In this document: positions 34,803 through 47,207 of the stretch, piece by piece
Layout of the letters: every line of letters starts with the position of its first letter
Numbering within the stretch: position 1 is the first letter of the stretch
Source of the DNA: Onchocerca lupi
Lineage: Eukaryota; Nematoda; Chromadorea; Rhabditida; Onchocercidae
DNA: 64,000 nucleotides
Reading direction: 5' to 3'
Assembly (NCBI GenBank): GCA_028564675.1
Contig: JAOVVO010000018.1
Location: 1 to 64,000 of the forward strand
Made by a program: the position numbers and the translations under genes
Notes under the pieces: model-generated
The model's database searches: none
What the model was told of the DNA's origin: nothing
The model's input: the letters and a program-made list of their open reading frames with translations, nothing else

Positions 34803-37800
34803 AATTTTTCCTCAAATCCGGAAAAAAAAGTGAAATAATTTTAGAGCAATGCAGGTCTAATGAATGAAGCGAAGGAAGTTTTTATTAGTGCTCGTTTTAA
34901 TTTCTGTCTTATTGAATTGCAAGCAATCATTTTATCTTTTTTTGCGGCTTTACTTAGCAGTGCAATTGGCTTGATCAACTGCAATGTTCGTTAATTGTTT
35001 CGTTTTCTGCGTTACTCTGGACTACTCTGCAATTGATTATATTTATTAGTAGAATGACCGAGTGCAGAGAAGGTTGCGCGATTCGATATAAGAAAAAGCT
35101 TGGAAAATGAGACCCCGAATAAATCTGAACAAAATCTTTAGGATAATTCCCAACTAAGCCAGCTGATTAGAATACTTCATGTTTTTCTACGAAAACTTTT
35201 TTTATTTTGTATTGAAAAAATCAAAGATGGCCCGATTTGAAAATTTGACATTCAATTTATAAATGACATTTAGATTCATTAATTCAACTTTGCAGTTCAA
35301 TCAATCGCATGCTGTGGTAATACTTTCAAGCAGTATTTATACGGCATTCCTGTCTTCTCTTATTATTGGTTTTGTGATGATAGCTATCGTTATTTCTACC
35401 CGTCGATATGGCATTGATCCTGATAATATCACTGCTCCACTTACGGCAACACTCAGTGATTTTATCACATTAATTATGCTGGTATTTCTTTTGAAACAAA
35501 AATAGTGTAGCGAATAAATTTTGATTGATAAGCTTCTTAGGTTTACGAAGTAATGTTTCAAATAAGCTTTTTTGAGCACACTTTCTGAATGTCGAGACTT
35601 CTGAAATCAATTCTGCTTTACTTAAATAAACAGCAATATTATAATAGCAACTAAGCACTTTACTGAAAGGATCTGTTCAGTTTATTATGTCTTACGACGC
35701 TCTAGGAAGCAGGTAGGCAGCTAGGCAGCTTTAGGTCTGTTCAGTATATTATGTTTTTTCTCTTTTTTTTTTTATTTATTTATTTTTTTTTTTTTTTTTT
35801 GAAGATGCTTAAAATTGTTTCTAAAGACTGATGTATGGTGTGAACTGCTATGATCGTTTCATTTTCTTATAAAATATCGCACTAATTTCTCCCTAAATTA
35901 TATTTCAAGATTCTTAAAGTTATTTACGACGCTCTAGGAAGCAGGTAGGCAGCTTGCCACTTCAGTGGAGTAATATTTAAATCAAATAACTTTTTAAATC
36001 AAATAACTCATAAATATCAGGTTACTGCCAAAGTAATCCTGTTGTACCACTTTTCTTGTTTTCAATTTTTTAGTCAAATTTCAGATTGGTATGGGAACTT
36101 TGGTAGTTCATATGTATATCGGCCATTTATACATCCTCAACATTGCAATGGTGATATTTCTACTGTGCATTACACCATTCCTGACTTATTATGCTGCGAA
36201 GGACCCACGAACGAGGGCAGTTCTGAAGGATGGCTGGTTCGCTGTTACAGCAGCCATCATTGTCGGATGGTTAGTATTCATGGCAAAATATTTTGATAGT
36301 AATTTCCTCTAAAAAAATCTTATATATGATCCACAATGAAAATTTAAAGCTTTCAATTTCGAATGGAGTGAATCCTTTCAACATTCTTTATGTCTTATTT
36401 CATTACCATTCAGGAACTTCTTGCAAAGTAAAAATAAATCTGAAACTGTGATCAGTAACTATATCGAACTTTGTAAATTTCTGTTCTTCTGAGAAAGATT
36501 TTTTGTTGCTCTAAAAGTAAATTTATGGAAACAAGTTGAAAAAAAAATTCAAGTTCATTAGCTCAAGCTCATCTATCTTTTAAGAGCTTAAGCAAAATCG
36601 AAGAGTCGAAACTTCGAGCCAATAGTTAACACTGTTTCAGATTTCAGCTGCAGTGGCTTGTTGCTTCAATCAGCTATTGTTGTTTTTCCTGGTGTTGCTG
36701 CGCTTCACCCACTTATTGCAGGTGTTTTTGTGAAATGATTATTTCGTAGTATTTCAGAATCATTTACGATTGCTGTGGGAATCTTTTCCGTTCGAGAAGT
36801 TCCTTCATCGCATTCATTTTTTATAATTTAAGCATTTTTAAGAGGAGTTCTGAAAAGAAAACGAAATTGAAAAAAGTAAACGTTCATCTCAATAAGTGAA
36901 TTAACCCAAACAAAGTAAATTTAAACTCTCTGCAACTTTTTATTCCGCTCTTCATCTTAGGATATTTGTCTTCTGAAATTTGACCAATTTACAGGACTTG
37001 TTGGTAATCGAGTAAGTGTACAGTCTAGTCGTCTTGCTACAGCTTTGCATCTGTCTAAATATTCGCTCGGCACACTTCCAGGTGGCACAACCATATGGAC
37101 TTTTTTAAATCCATTACGTTTCTTCTGTTTACGTCGTAAGCATTTATTTTTTTTGTCTCTGGAAATTGATGCATCCAAAAAATAACACAAAACTTCGGCA
37201 AGTACTCAAAGAGAATAGCAACAAAGACAAAATTTTTTGCTAGAGGAAAAAACTAAAACTATGGCAATAAAAGCTACCATATTCCAAGAACACATTTGAG
37301 GATCTTTGAAACAGTGTCCTCGATTGCAGAACTTAATCAGAGAAGGGGAGGAACGGAAAAAAGTGTGTCCGTAACAATTTTTTAAACTGCAAATTAGAAT
37401 ATTCGGAAGACTATTTGACGCTTCTGACAGTTTTTTTGACGAAAATGATCCAAAAACATGGGTTTTTTTTGAAGCCTCGTAATTGTTACCAAAATGTTAG
37501 GATGATATAAAAGTAATTTGGACCGTGAATTTCAAATCATTATAATTAAGCTTAAACACATCTCGGTTGATAATATTTTTAATTATTTTGCTATTAATTT
37601 CAAAAATATTTTTAATTGTTGTGCTCCATATCTGCTGAGAACATAACAATTAAAAATATTTTTGTGGTGAAGTCTCTGCTTCCAGATTTAGCAGATTCTT
37701 AAACAGAATTTCCGCATTTATTGAAGAGAGATCAGATGAATACAAGATAAAGCGAAAATTCATAGTTCAAATCATCTACCTTTTGGAATAATGATAAGCA

Positions 37801-39261
37801 ATGTTTCAAAATTGGCTGATTTGGAATTTGTCATTGGATACTGTCGTGAAGAGAATTGAGTTCCTTTTAATGACCAGTATCTGCTTTGACTTGTTTCATG
37901 ACTTTTTATGCATGTTTCTCAGAGATAATGAACGAAAGATTTCATCGGGATGCTGTAGTAGTGGCAGGTCATGAAAGGGTGATTATGACACTGTTGGTGC
38001 AAATTCTATTTTGAAAAGTACTTTAAAGCTCATTTTCCGTTAATCATTGATACCTAATCCGTGCTGTCGTATTTTCATCGTATGTTTACAACTTAACAAG
38101 AAATGATACATTGTTAAAATGAGAAATGACGACACTTCCAGATAGTCTTTTGTTGTCGACCAATCCAGAAGGTGTCCACTCATCTAATTTTTCATCGTTT
38201 CTGTTCGCTTGAAATGCCAAACGATAGCAATGTGGCTGACATTAATTCCTTTAATAGCTTCTTGTACAGTTATAGGAAGATTATGCCGAGACTGTTCTAA
38301 CTGCTCATTGTCAAGATACGATGGTCGGTCGCTTGTTCCTGACCTCAAAGGTCTTCGTTTCCTCCGTAAAATTTCATGAACTACAATTATTTTCCGCTTG
38401 TTAGCACTTTGAGGATTGAAAGTGTTGGTGATTTTGCGAGTGCCGCAATACTTTATTATCTACTTCGAATCCAAACAAAAAAATCACTCAATTCTCTTTG
38501 TCTGACATCAATTCTTCAGTCTAAAATGAACATGAAATAAGCAGCATTCGTTATCAGAATGTTCTGGGAAATGCACCCAATATAAAACAGAAAATCTTAT
38601 TGATAAAAAATCTCAACTGCTTCTCATCAACATAATAATATGTGGTATGAGGATTTCACAATAATTAAGAATCAATGACCGTACCATCATTTTCAGATCT
38701 GGATTCCAAAGTAGCGTTTCTGCTATTAGTAACGGCAATCCCGTATAATTTTTTATTTGTCATTGTGGTTATTTTCACAGCTCAAAATATTGATTTCAGT
38801 TGGATTCTTGTTGGAGGTTACATTGTGGCCGCCTTTATACAGGTAATAAACTTCCATGAACTGCAAATCATGATTACTATTTAGTCAATTTATTAGTCAA
38901 TGATTTGTGAGAGATAACTGATTTTTAAATTACAGATATCTATTTGAAATCAGTGATGCTTAATTTTGATTTAGTTTCAACTAAGATAAAGCCTAATTGT
39001 ATTGATCATGAAACTTATTTTTAAAATTTTTAGGGCTTACTATTGTTTTATTTATGCCAAGTGACAGTTTATGGGTTGTGGTGGTTCCGATTGGATCCAG
39101 ACAATAGTTCGGTACCAGTTTTGACTTCCCTTGGTGATCTTTTCGGTATCGGTCTGCTTTATATTGTCTTTTTATTCTTGCATCGCTTCGCTCCTTCAAC
39201 CGTTCTTTATCAACGATATCAGACGATGAATATAACACGCGAATGCGGCATTGATTTCTGA
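33860..39261 (+). CDS. SLC41/MgtE-like magnesium transporter
   Basis: A multi-pass membrane carrier of the SLC41 family, which moves Mg2+ across the plasma or organelle membrane. Ten exons join in phase: 33860-33938, 34068-34198, 34436-34612, 34845-34985, 35296-35481, 36085-36269, 36649-36722, 36995-37135, 38697-38842 and 39034-39261. They give 495 residues, close to the usual size of about 500. After a polar N-terminus of about 70 residues come two MgtE-type repeats. Repeat one has LLPFFVAGLG, LVPALLGLKGNLEITYASR and RRYGIDPDNITAPLTATLSD. Repeat two has PGVAALHPLIAGLVGNRVSV, SSRLATALH and WFRLDPDNSSVPVLTSLGD. The paired GNxxxxxxSR and DPDN...(P)xxxSxxD signatures are the family hallmark. The start is the first ATG after a TTCAG at 33836-33840; an added upstream exon is possible. 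The exon at 33860-33938 and its joins are the least certain. Confidence 0.93.
34770..34801. repeat. poly-T run in SLC41 intron
   Basis: About 32 uninterrupted T bases within an SLC41 intron, roughly 45 bases before the next acceptor. No other signal is seen. Confidence 0.9.
35691..35960. repeat. dispersed direct repeat in SLC41 intron
   Basis: The 31-base block that begins TTACGACGCTCTAGGAAGCA and ends GGTAGGCAGCT occurs at about 35691 and 35928. A shorter pair (ATCTGTTCAG and GTCTGTTCAG, each followed by TATTATGT-type sequence) also repeats between 35670 and 35755. Both lie in the intron between exons 35296-35481 and 36085-36269. Confidence 0.85.
37136..38696. other. large SLC41 intron
   Basis: This is the longest intron of the SLC41 gene, from GTAAGC to TTTCAG. 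Nothing recognisable was found in it on either strand. Confidence 0.7.
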
Positions 39262-42200
39262 TCATAACGACAAGCAAAGGATGAAATGATAGCTGCCAAT
39301 TCATTGTTGCTGATAAACTCACTTGGAGACAGTCTTCACTATCCACTGTCAGACATCTTTTGCACTGATCACAATATCAATGCCTCCATTTATCATAAAA
39401 TATACCTTCATTTATTGCCATATCGCTCTTATTTATCAAATCCTTAATTAATCAGTTAAGCTTGGCTGAAGAGTTATTCTTGTCAAAATGCCAGTGATAG
39501 TCATCATGGGAAAAAGAAAATAGAACTTAAATGCAAGTCAAATTAACACTTGAAGCAAAATGATTAATTTCTCTTCGATTTTTTTATTGCCGAAGAAGTT
39601 AGAATAATTCGAAAACGAAATTCGCGGAAATTTCTGTATTAAAATGATAAATGATTATCATTTAAACTTATTCCCAAAAAAATATATATTTTAGGAATGC
39701 ACAAACTAAGTCTTAGAAGAGGGAAGCTTAAGTATACGGAAATTGTCATTTCTTATGACAAATATACCAGAACCATGATGTTGATCTGATGAAGTTGTAC
39801 CATAAGCGAGTAGATTATAATAGATTTTCTCATACGCCACTTAATTTTTTTGATCAGTGTTTATTCCTTTGTTCAAATTTTAATAAAAGTCACATATCAA
39901 TTAACTGAAATTGATTGCTGATCGAACCTAAATTTTTCCAAATATCACAGTAATCTTCGGTTTTGTTATCATTTTTCATTTACCGAAATGGACAGAATCT
40001 CGAAATTTAATTTTAGATTTAAATCAAATTTCACCAAAAATTTCTGCTAGGATAAACATGCAATTATTGCATAACATCTTCTGGTTTATTTGTATAATAG
40101 GTTGGACCTTATCACTGAAATGGGCGACTGAATTACAGAGAATAGCGATACAATCATTCATTTAAGAACTACAAGCTTGACTGAAATAATCGTTTCAGCT
40201 TTTGGTTTTTTTTTTTTTCACATTGCAGAAAGCACAGGTTTATCTATCTAAGCATCCATTTACTTGTTTACAAATAGAGCATTCAATCACATAAACTTGC
40301 CTGTTCCGAAATTTCACTCAAAAATGACATAAATAAACAGCGTTGTAGTACTTGTCATTAATACTTTCATTTAAGACTATTCTTCAGTAATACCTGGACA
40401 AGTTACAAGACTAAGACGGTTGAAATAAAGTGAGCAGATAGTAATGCTTGGTGTCAAATGGTTTTGTTGTGCATTTTTGGAAAGTGCAGCAGTAAGTTAT
40501 CCTTAACTGTCCTTTACTGGGTAGAAATAATAAATAAATCACTTTTAAAATCAATCACTTTTAAAAAGGTATTTCAACGCACTTTTGGTACTGCAAGTAT
40601 GATTTTGTTGTTTTTCACATTGCTCATTATCAAAAGCAGATCGATGGCAACTGATGATAACTCGATTATTTCTGAAGCGATGGTATCAGTCCTGTTGAAG
40701 TAACAAGTTCTAGTTTGAAGATGTATTAGTGTCCGTTTCAACCATAACAGTGTTGTGAATGAAATGATTGTGATAATAACTTATCAATACGACTAAAGTA
40801 GGTGATACTGATTGTTCTTTGGAGGTTTAATACCGTTTTTTAAATTAATAGCAGTTATAAAGATAGCATACTGCTCTGTAAACCGTCAAAGCTAACGCTT
40901 AATGCTTTTCTATGCATGCTGATTACTTAATCTTTTAAGTCAGTTCATCACCAAAGGTCAATTACTATCCGCATTGACCTTTTCAGGAAATCTCCCAGCA
41001 TTTCGTTTTTCATTTTCTTGTTTTTTGCTTCATCTCAATTGAAGTATTCATTGCTAGCTGCATAAAAATAACAGCAACTCTGTTTAAAATCATATTAAGA
41101 ATGCGAAAAATAGAATTATTTTAAAATAGTATATCTTTTTTGTTAATTTGTCAGTTATATATGATAACGAGTATAAAACTTGGCGGGATGGAAGGATATA
41201 TGATTTGAAATTGAATTAATTCAAATTAATATGGAGAGTGATTCAATTGGATGTTGTTATTAATTTCCATTAATAATCAGTCTAATTATAATGAAACTAC
41301 CAAAAAGATTAGCAAATTATAGCTTGTCAATTATTGCAACAAAGTGCTGTTTCTTTGCCAAGCTATTCTTCGTCCTTTCTATTACTATCGAGCTTCTTTC
41401 ATGCAAAAAAATTTTTGAGCGTCACATTCGAATTCTTCACGATGATTACCTCAGGGTAGACTAGATTGCAAAATGTGTGGATTTTCTGTTGATAATACTG
41501 AAACAAGCAATCATCTGAGTCATTTAGAGGGACAATGATCCTCTCAAATATTTATGAAGGAAGGGAAAGTGAGAGTAAACAAACATCAATCTCGATAACA
41601 AAATCTCGCAAAAAATGGATGAAGAAAGCAGAATTCAATGGAATTTCACCTACTTTCTTCGCTTTTCTGTTTTCATTTTTAAAAGTAAGAATTGAATGGA
41701 AAGTGTAATGCTTAGGCGGTAAAATGAATTGTACAGGTTGTAATGCTCTTTGTTTCCTTTCTTTCCTCATTTTTGAACAAGTCCGCACACAATCTCAGAC
41801 ATATATCACAAGCAAACTTTAGTATGCAAATATACACTCACTTGCATTTATATATATAGAAGAAGAACTTGCCACTTTAAACAGTGCGTAGTCCAACGGA
41901 CATATTTCAAATTGAAATTTTGAAAGATGAATGACAAATTGCTCTGTAGAAATCAGAAAGAATATTGTAAAGAAGACGAGCGTTTCGTTCTAAATAGTTT
42001 ATCTTTCTCTGGTGCTTCCAATGTAATTCAGTTGCTTGAAGTTATAATTAATTTTGCCAAACTGTTTATTTGTCCTCATCGCCACTAGAAATATTTAAAA
42101 GTAAGTTAGATTAAGCAGTGTTTGCTTTCTTTTTTGATTTAAAATGAAGTGTTATTTTTTTCAATCAAGATTCGCGTTTTGATTGAAATAAATGCAATAA

Positions 42201-42774
42201 TTAAATTATGCATTATTTTGTTTTTGGTCTTTCTGTGCATTTCATGTTATTTGCCGTCTTCAAAACACTCTTACACTCGGAATTCTCTTTTGAAAGTCAA
42301 AATAAATAGAATTTATCTTCCTTTATTTTTTCTCTCAACGTTAATTCTTATTTTGCTTGGTAGTAAATTAATAATAGAATGTATATGTTTAAAGGTCGTT
42401 ATCCAGTATAATCTTATTTAAGAGCTGATTATGATATGTTGCAAAGTGAAGCATATTGAATGCTTTTTATTGATTTATTTGAAAATTAAATTGAATTGCA
42501 ACAGCTGCTCTAAATCTCTATGGAATTCGCAATCAAATAATTGAATTACCTTTTTTCCTATTGAGCAATTTTTATTTTTGCACCTTTTTTTTTGTAATGG
42601 TGTAAATTCGATCAATTTGAAAAGATAGTATTTTTTCGAACAAATTAAGGTCGTGTAAAAAGCAATTGAATTCAATCTGAAGTTTCTTAAAGAACTGAAG
42701 ATATACCGTAGACGACTATTAAAATTGGTAGTGCAAAAACAAAGCAAATAATAAGTTGTATATTACGAATTTAT
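39262..42774. other. intergenic, nothing recognised
   Basis: AT-rich sequence downstream of the SLC41 stop. Open frames at 40458-40703, 41552-41788 (-) and 42149-42421 lack recognisable domains and are typical of chance frames in this composition. Confidence 0.5.
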
Positions 42775-43699
42775 ATGGCAGCTGAATCAGGAACGAATAA
42801 GATGACAAATAATTTAGTCTTGGATGTTGTTCCGCGAAAATTAAGAGAAAAATTGAAAAATGAGCTACAAGACTCACTATTAATTTCGGTGTACAAAGTG
42901 TCAATGACGCTCATTTTTATGCCTAATAGCTTGTCAACTATTTCTGTACAGATGTGTGTTTCATGATAATCTGATTGTTTTTTATTTTATTCTGGTCAGA
43001 TTTCATACACAGAATACAAATTTCTAGAATATTTAACAAATGCAATCTTATTTTTCAATTAATACTTCTATATATATGTTCTTCTTGTCTACCCGCATCA
43101 TTATATCAATTGTTCAATTACTTATTTCTACTCCGTATAACCTATTTGCAAATTGTAATGTGAATACATGCGACTTTAAAATCACATCCTTTCTCTTCGT
43201 TTAATCCTCACAGAACGGAGCGCTGAACTCTAAAATCCTAGCATCTTTCAACTATTTGCATAAAAAGATCTATATATGGTTTAATTGAAAATTAACCATA
43301 TTATTGCATAGGAATGTCACTACTGGGATTCAAACATTCTTCTCAAATTTCCATAATTTTTATGTATTTTTTCCAGTATTTTAATTAGTTAGTAATGCTT
43401 CACATTATTTATTCTGGTTCTCATCTCATTCTTTACAACTTTAATCTTTTAGAATGGTCAGATCAATTAATAAGTTATTATGAGTTCATTATGCTTACGT
43501 AAAAGTTTGGTATTGCTTTCTTGTAAAATTGTATCACTCAGTGCTTGCTATGCAAATATGTTAATATTTTAACCTATTCCTTTGATGTGGCATCATTTGA
43601 AGGCAGTTTAGTATTGACGACTAATTGATGTATTGTTTATTCCGATTCGCCAAATAAGCAAACTTCGTTCGAACAACTATTGTCGAGCGTTTGTCGTCG
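42775..43699 (+). other. candidate two-exon start of an unknown gene
   Basis: An ATG at 42775 opens a polar frame (MAAESGTNKMTNNLVLD, then VPRKLREKLKNELQDSLL) to a donor GTGTAC at 42889, phase 0. An acceptor-like AAATAAG leads in phase 0 into 43659-43699 (QTSFEQLLSSVCRR), ending at GTAATG. A third stretch near 44290-44333 (AVSQPESSSLSKNR, then GTGAGT) also looks coding but does not follow in phase. No family is recognised. Composition is more protein-like than the neighbourhood, but the splice sites are mediocre. Confidence 0.27.
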
Positions 43700-43831
43700 G
43701 TAATGTATCAAATTATCACCATCCTATCTCGGGTGTTTTTCAGTTCCACTTTCCATCATTTTTCAGTTACTACCAATTTCTTCTTCGATTGTCCAATCAA
43801 AAATTTCAAATTTCCAGAAAATTACATTTAA

Positions 43832-46493
43832 CAGGCCGAATTATCTTCTCGCTTTAAAACTAATATAACATTCTATACTTTTATGCAACATTCTGAATAG
43901 CTTAATTTTACATTGTTTATATATATCAGTTACTCTAAATGAATTTAGTTCAATTGTGTTGCTTAATTTTTGCATTACGTGCTTCCAGATTATTCGAATT
44001 CAGTATTCCAAAGTATTTGCACTCAGAATTCATGCATTCTAACTTATTCCATTTTAGCAAGAGAATTCTTTCGCTTGCAACACAATCATATGTATGTAAG
44101 AAGATTGAAATATTTCTAGTGTAAATATTTATACCACAATATATGAGTAATGGCAGTGTACAGGTGATGCTGATGGATCTTCTCAGGTGAAATAAACAGT
44201 GGACAGTGATGATGAATGCATTTCCACAAGAGTATGCATGATGATTGCCGCTTGTTGAAAATTCCAAATAATTAGGGGTATTTACTCAAGGCCGTGTCTC
44301 AACCAGAATCATCGTCATTATCAAAGAATCGTGTGAGTGTATATTCTAAACCTTACATGTATTACCACAGCATTTACTTGTTTTATATTTCTTTATTAAA
44401 CATGAGTTAAAATGCATTTCGTTACAAATTCTAATTCTGGTACAGAGCACTGATACATGTTTATAACTATTGAAAAGAATAGTGTATTATTGAAATGATG
44501 ACCATGCCATTCTTATATGAATAAATGACCTCAATATTATTGATATGGAATTGTAGGCCTAGTTATAGTAATAATCAAATGATTATTGATTCAATTTTGA
44601 GGTCATTTATTTGTTCCACCAAAAAAACAAAACCGATGAACAGAAGTTTCAGTATCTTTTCAGCTCTCTTTTCTTCCATACCCTTGGAATTAAGGGTAGC
44701 CGCTTTTTGGTATTCAGCACAATCCAATAATAGCCATTCGCTGATTGAAATATCAAAAAATGACAAACTTCTTATAGAAGTTACTTAAAGTAATTTATGT
44801 AAAGGTCATAGGATGTCATTATCGTTTACGGTATACCAAACCGAGATATATTTATAGATTATGTTCATGTGAAATGTTCGATAGAGAGTTGATATTTGAT
44901 AATTAAAATTAAGCGTACTTGTCGTCACTTCCAATTTCAAATCTATTCCCTGTCAATCATACTAATCCATCCACTTAAATGATATTATAATTGCATGTTT
45001 GGATAACCCTTGTGAGACCGCAATTGCACCAACAATTACATTTTCACAAGTCACATCTTGCACATGATATTTTGTCTGTACGCCTTGTCACTGTCACCAA
45101 CCTATAAATAAGATTAAAGCAGCATTTCTGGGAGGTCGCTGCTGTAATGACGAACTGACAAAACGATTAAAAGAGCGATAAAAATATTAAAAGAGCTTTT
45201 ACTCAACTTTGACTATCTAACTTTAATTTCAACTATCTTCTGATAAGAAATTAATCGGAAGTGTTATAATTAAAAAAATCGAAGAATAGAAATTTTATAA
45301 TAAATTGTTGCTACTCCTGATAACTGTGCGCAGAGCACATCAATCGCTCTCAAATATGAAAAAAAAAAATACTAGAGATCGCAGAAATGAAATGTAAGAA
45401 ATCAGTTTTCTAATATTAACTAATTCCCACAAATAAAGAATTCACTATTAATAATCAGAATTTCAAATGCCAAAATTAAAATTAGTCCAGTGTCGCCCTT
45501 TCCTCGGTGTATTCTTTTCAGCACTACCTACCGATTCTCTTCGCAGCATCTGGTATTAAATTACTAGATCACTGACTTCTCTCTGAACCACGGATATTTA
45601 ATATGGTTCACATGCGTTTGTTTCTTTATCCGACGAATATTTGAAAATCGTAACGAATTCAAGATAAATTACATAGTTTCTTTGAGTTTATATCTTAATA
45701 TTTTCAAACAAATTTTTACTATGCACGAAAAGTAACCACATGATACTATTAAAATGTCATAAGATGACTAATGAAATTTTGTCCAATGGAAAAAATCTAA
45801 AAATTTTGTGACTTTTTCTTGTAAAACGGAAAAATAAATATCAGCACAGTTCACTTCAATATGTTAAAAATACTTTCGCTCAGTTGAAGAATCTCAAAAT
45901 GTATTCACTTGAAAAATAAATGAATACACTTTAATTAAATAAGTTCAGGAATTTAGCTGGAAACCGAAATGAAATTGCTGACGTTTATTTTTTAGTTTGA
46001 TTACATATAACTATTACGAAACTCTATTCCATATGATTTCATTATTTTTAATGGTCTTTTCTCCGTAGTGACATTACGTTAAAGAACTGATGACTTCAAT
46101 TTTCATAGCAATTGTGGCAATTTTTAGATCATTTGAAAATGCCAGACTGAAAAGCCAATTTAATGATACACGATGCAGTTCTGTATTGATCTGTGTCGAT
46201 CTCACTCACTCAATATTCAGTTTTCGGCCCATTTCAAAAAAGAATTCCCAATAATATATATGTGATGTATTGAGAATAGAAGAAGGCTAATTTTGCTTGC
46301 TATGCTACTTTCAGTTTTAAAAACCATCACTTAAGTAACTGAATTAACTGAAAGATTCTTTGAATAACCTTCAGATTAGTAGATAATATCGATTACCCAT
46401 CCATATTTGATTCTCTTCAGATTAGGACGAGAATTTCCTGCTTTTGTATAGTTTTGAATTGCAATGGCTTACAGAAGCTTTTGATTTTATAAC
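43832..46493. other. intergenic, nothing firm
   Basis: AT-rich sequence with short chance frames on both strands, such as 44525-44788 and 43950-44267 (-). Apart from the possible short exon near 44290 described with the candidate at 42775, nothing is supported. Confidence 0.45.
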
Positions 46494-46860
46494 TTATTTT
46501 GACATGAGATCGATTCCATTATGCGGATAATAATGGCTAAATTGTGCAGTGACAAGGCATGATGGCTTATATTCCGGAAGATTGAACAAACTCTGCTGAG
46601 ATAAACCTTTTATATCTGAAGAATGCTGACAAACAACAGCCAATTAGAAATTCTCTCTCTTAATCACTGCATTTAAACGACTCGTATCATGAAAACTGAA
46701 GCTCGGGGCTTACCTGAGATAGATCGTCGGTATATCTCTGTTTTGCAAATACCGCTACTTTTATTTCTTTTATCAAGCGGATTCTAGGCTCATTGCATCG
46801 TTTACAGACGTTATCCTCTAAATGAGCTGGAATATATCTTCTCTCGCTCCATCTTCTTAT
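46494..46860 (-). other. candidate terminal exons of an unknown minus-strand gene
   Basis: On the minus strand a frame from about 46860 down to 46714 reads RRYIPAHLEDNVCKRCNEPR, then IRLIKEIKVAVFAKQRY and DDLSQ, meeting a strong donor CAG|GTAAGC. An acceptor TATCTCAG leads in phase 0 into 46595-46494 (SLFNLPEYKPSCLVTAQFS...LMSK stop). A further phase-2 exon may lie at about 47071-47015 (NIIRNEDDRAIGIPNYEQN). It contains a CxxC pair but no domain I can name. The strong donor and matched phase are the main support. Confidence 0.27.
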
Positions 46861-47174
46861 TAGCCTTAATATTAGGATCCGATTTTAAGGCAACCTGAAT
46901 GAGGAAAGTTGACGAATTTATGAAGCTCTTTTAGCTCATTTAAATCTGTCGATTGATGAATAAAAAGCACACGTATTCATAGAATAATTTTTACTGATTC
47001 TGCTCATAGTTTGGTATTCCGATCGCTCTGTCATCCTCATTTCTAATAATATTCTGAGGATCATCAGATTTATATTTTCAGTCAAAAACCAAATGCTTTA
47101 TCTGTCATATCTTGAGCTCATATTATAGCACTCTAAGCTACATTTCGCTGCTCAACAATTGATTTTGTCTTCAT

Positions 47175-47179
<5 letters not shown>

Positions 47180-47206
<27 letters not shown>
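47180..47206. repeat. poly-T run
   Basis: About 27 uninterrupted T bases in the gap before the Rh gene. Confidence 0.85.

Positions 47207-47207
<1 letters not shown>

Noticed and set aside
36957..37190. 77-codon minus-strand frame
   Set aside because: Antisense to an SLC41 exon carrying the conserved LVGNRVSV motif on the plus strand.
38993..39346. 117-codon minus-strand frame
   Set aside because: It is antisense to the last SLC41 exon.
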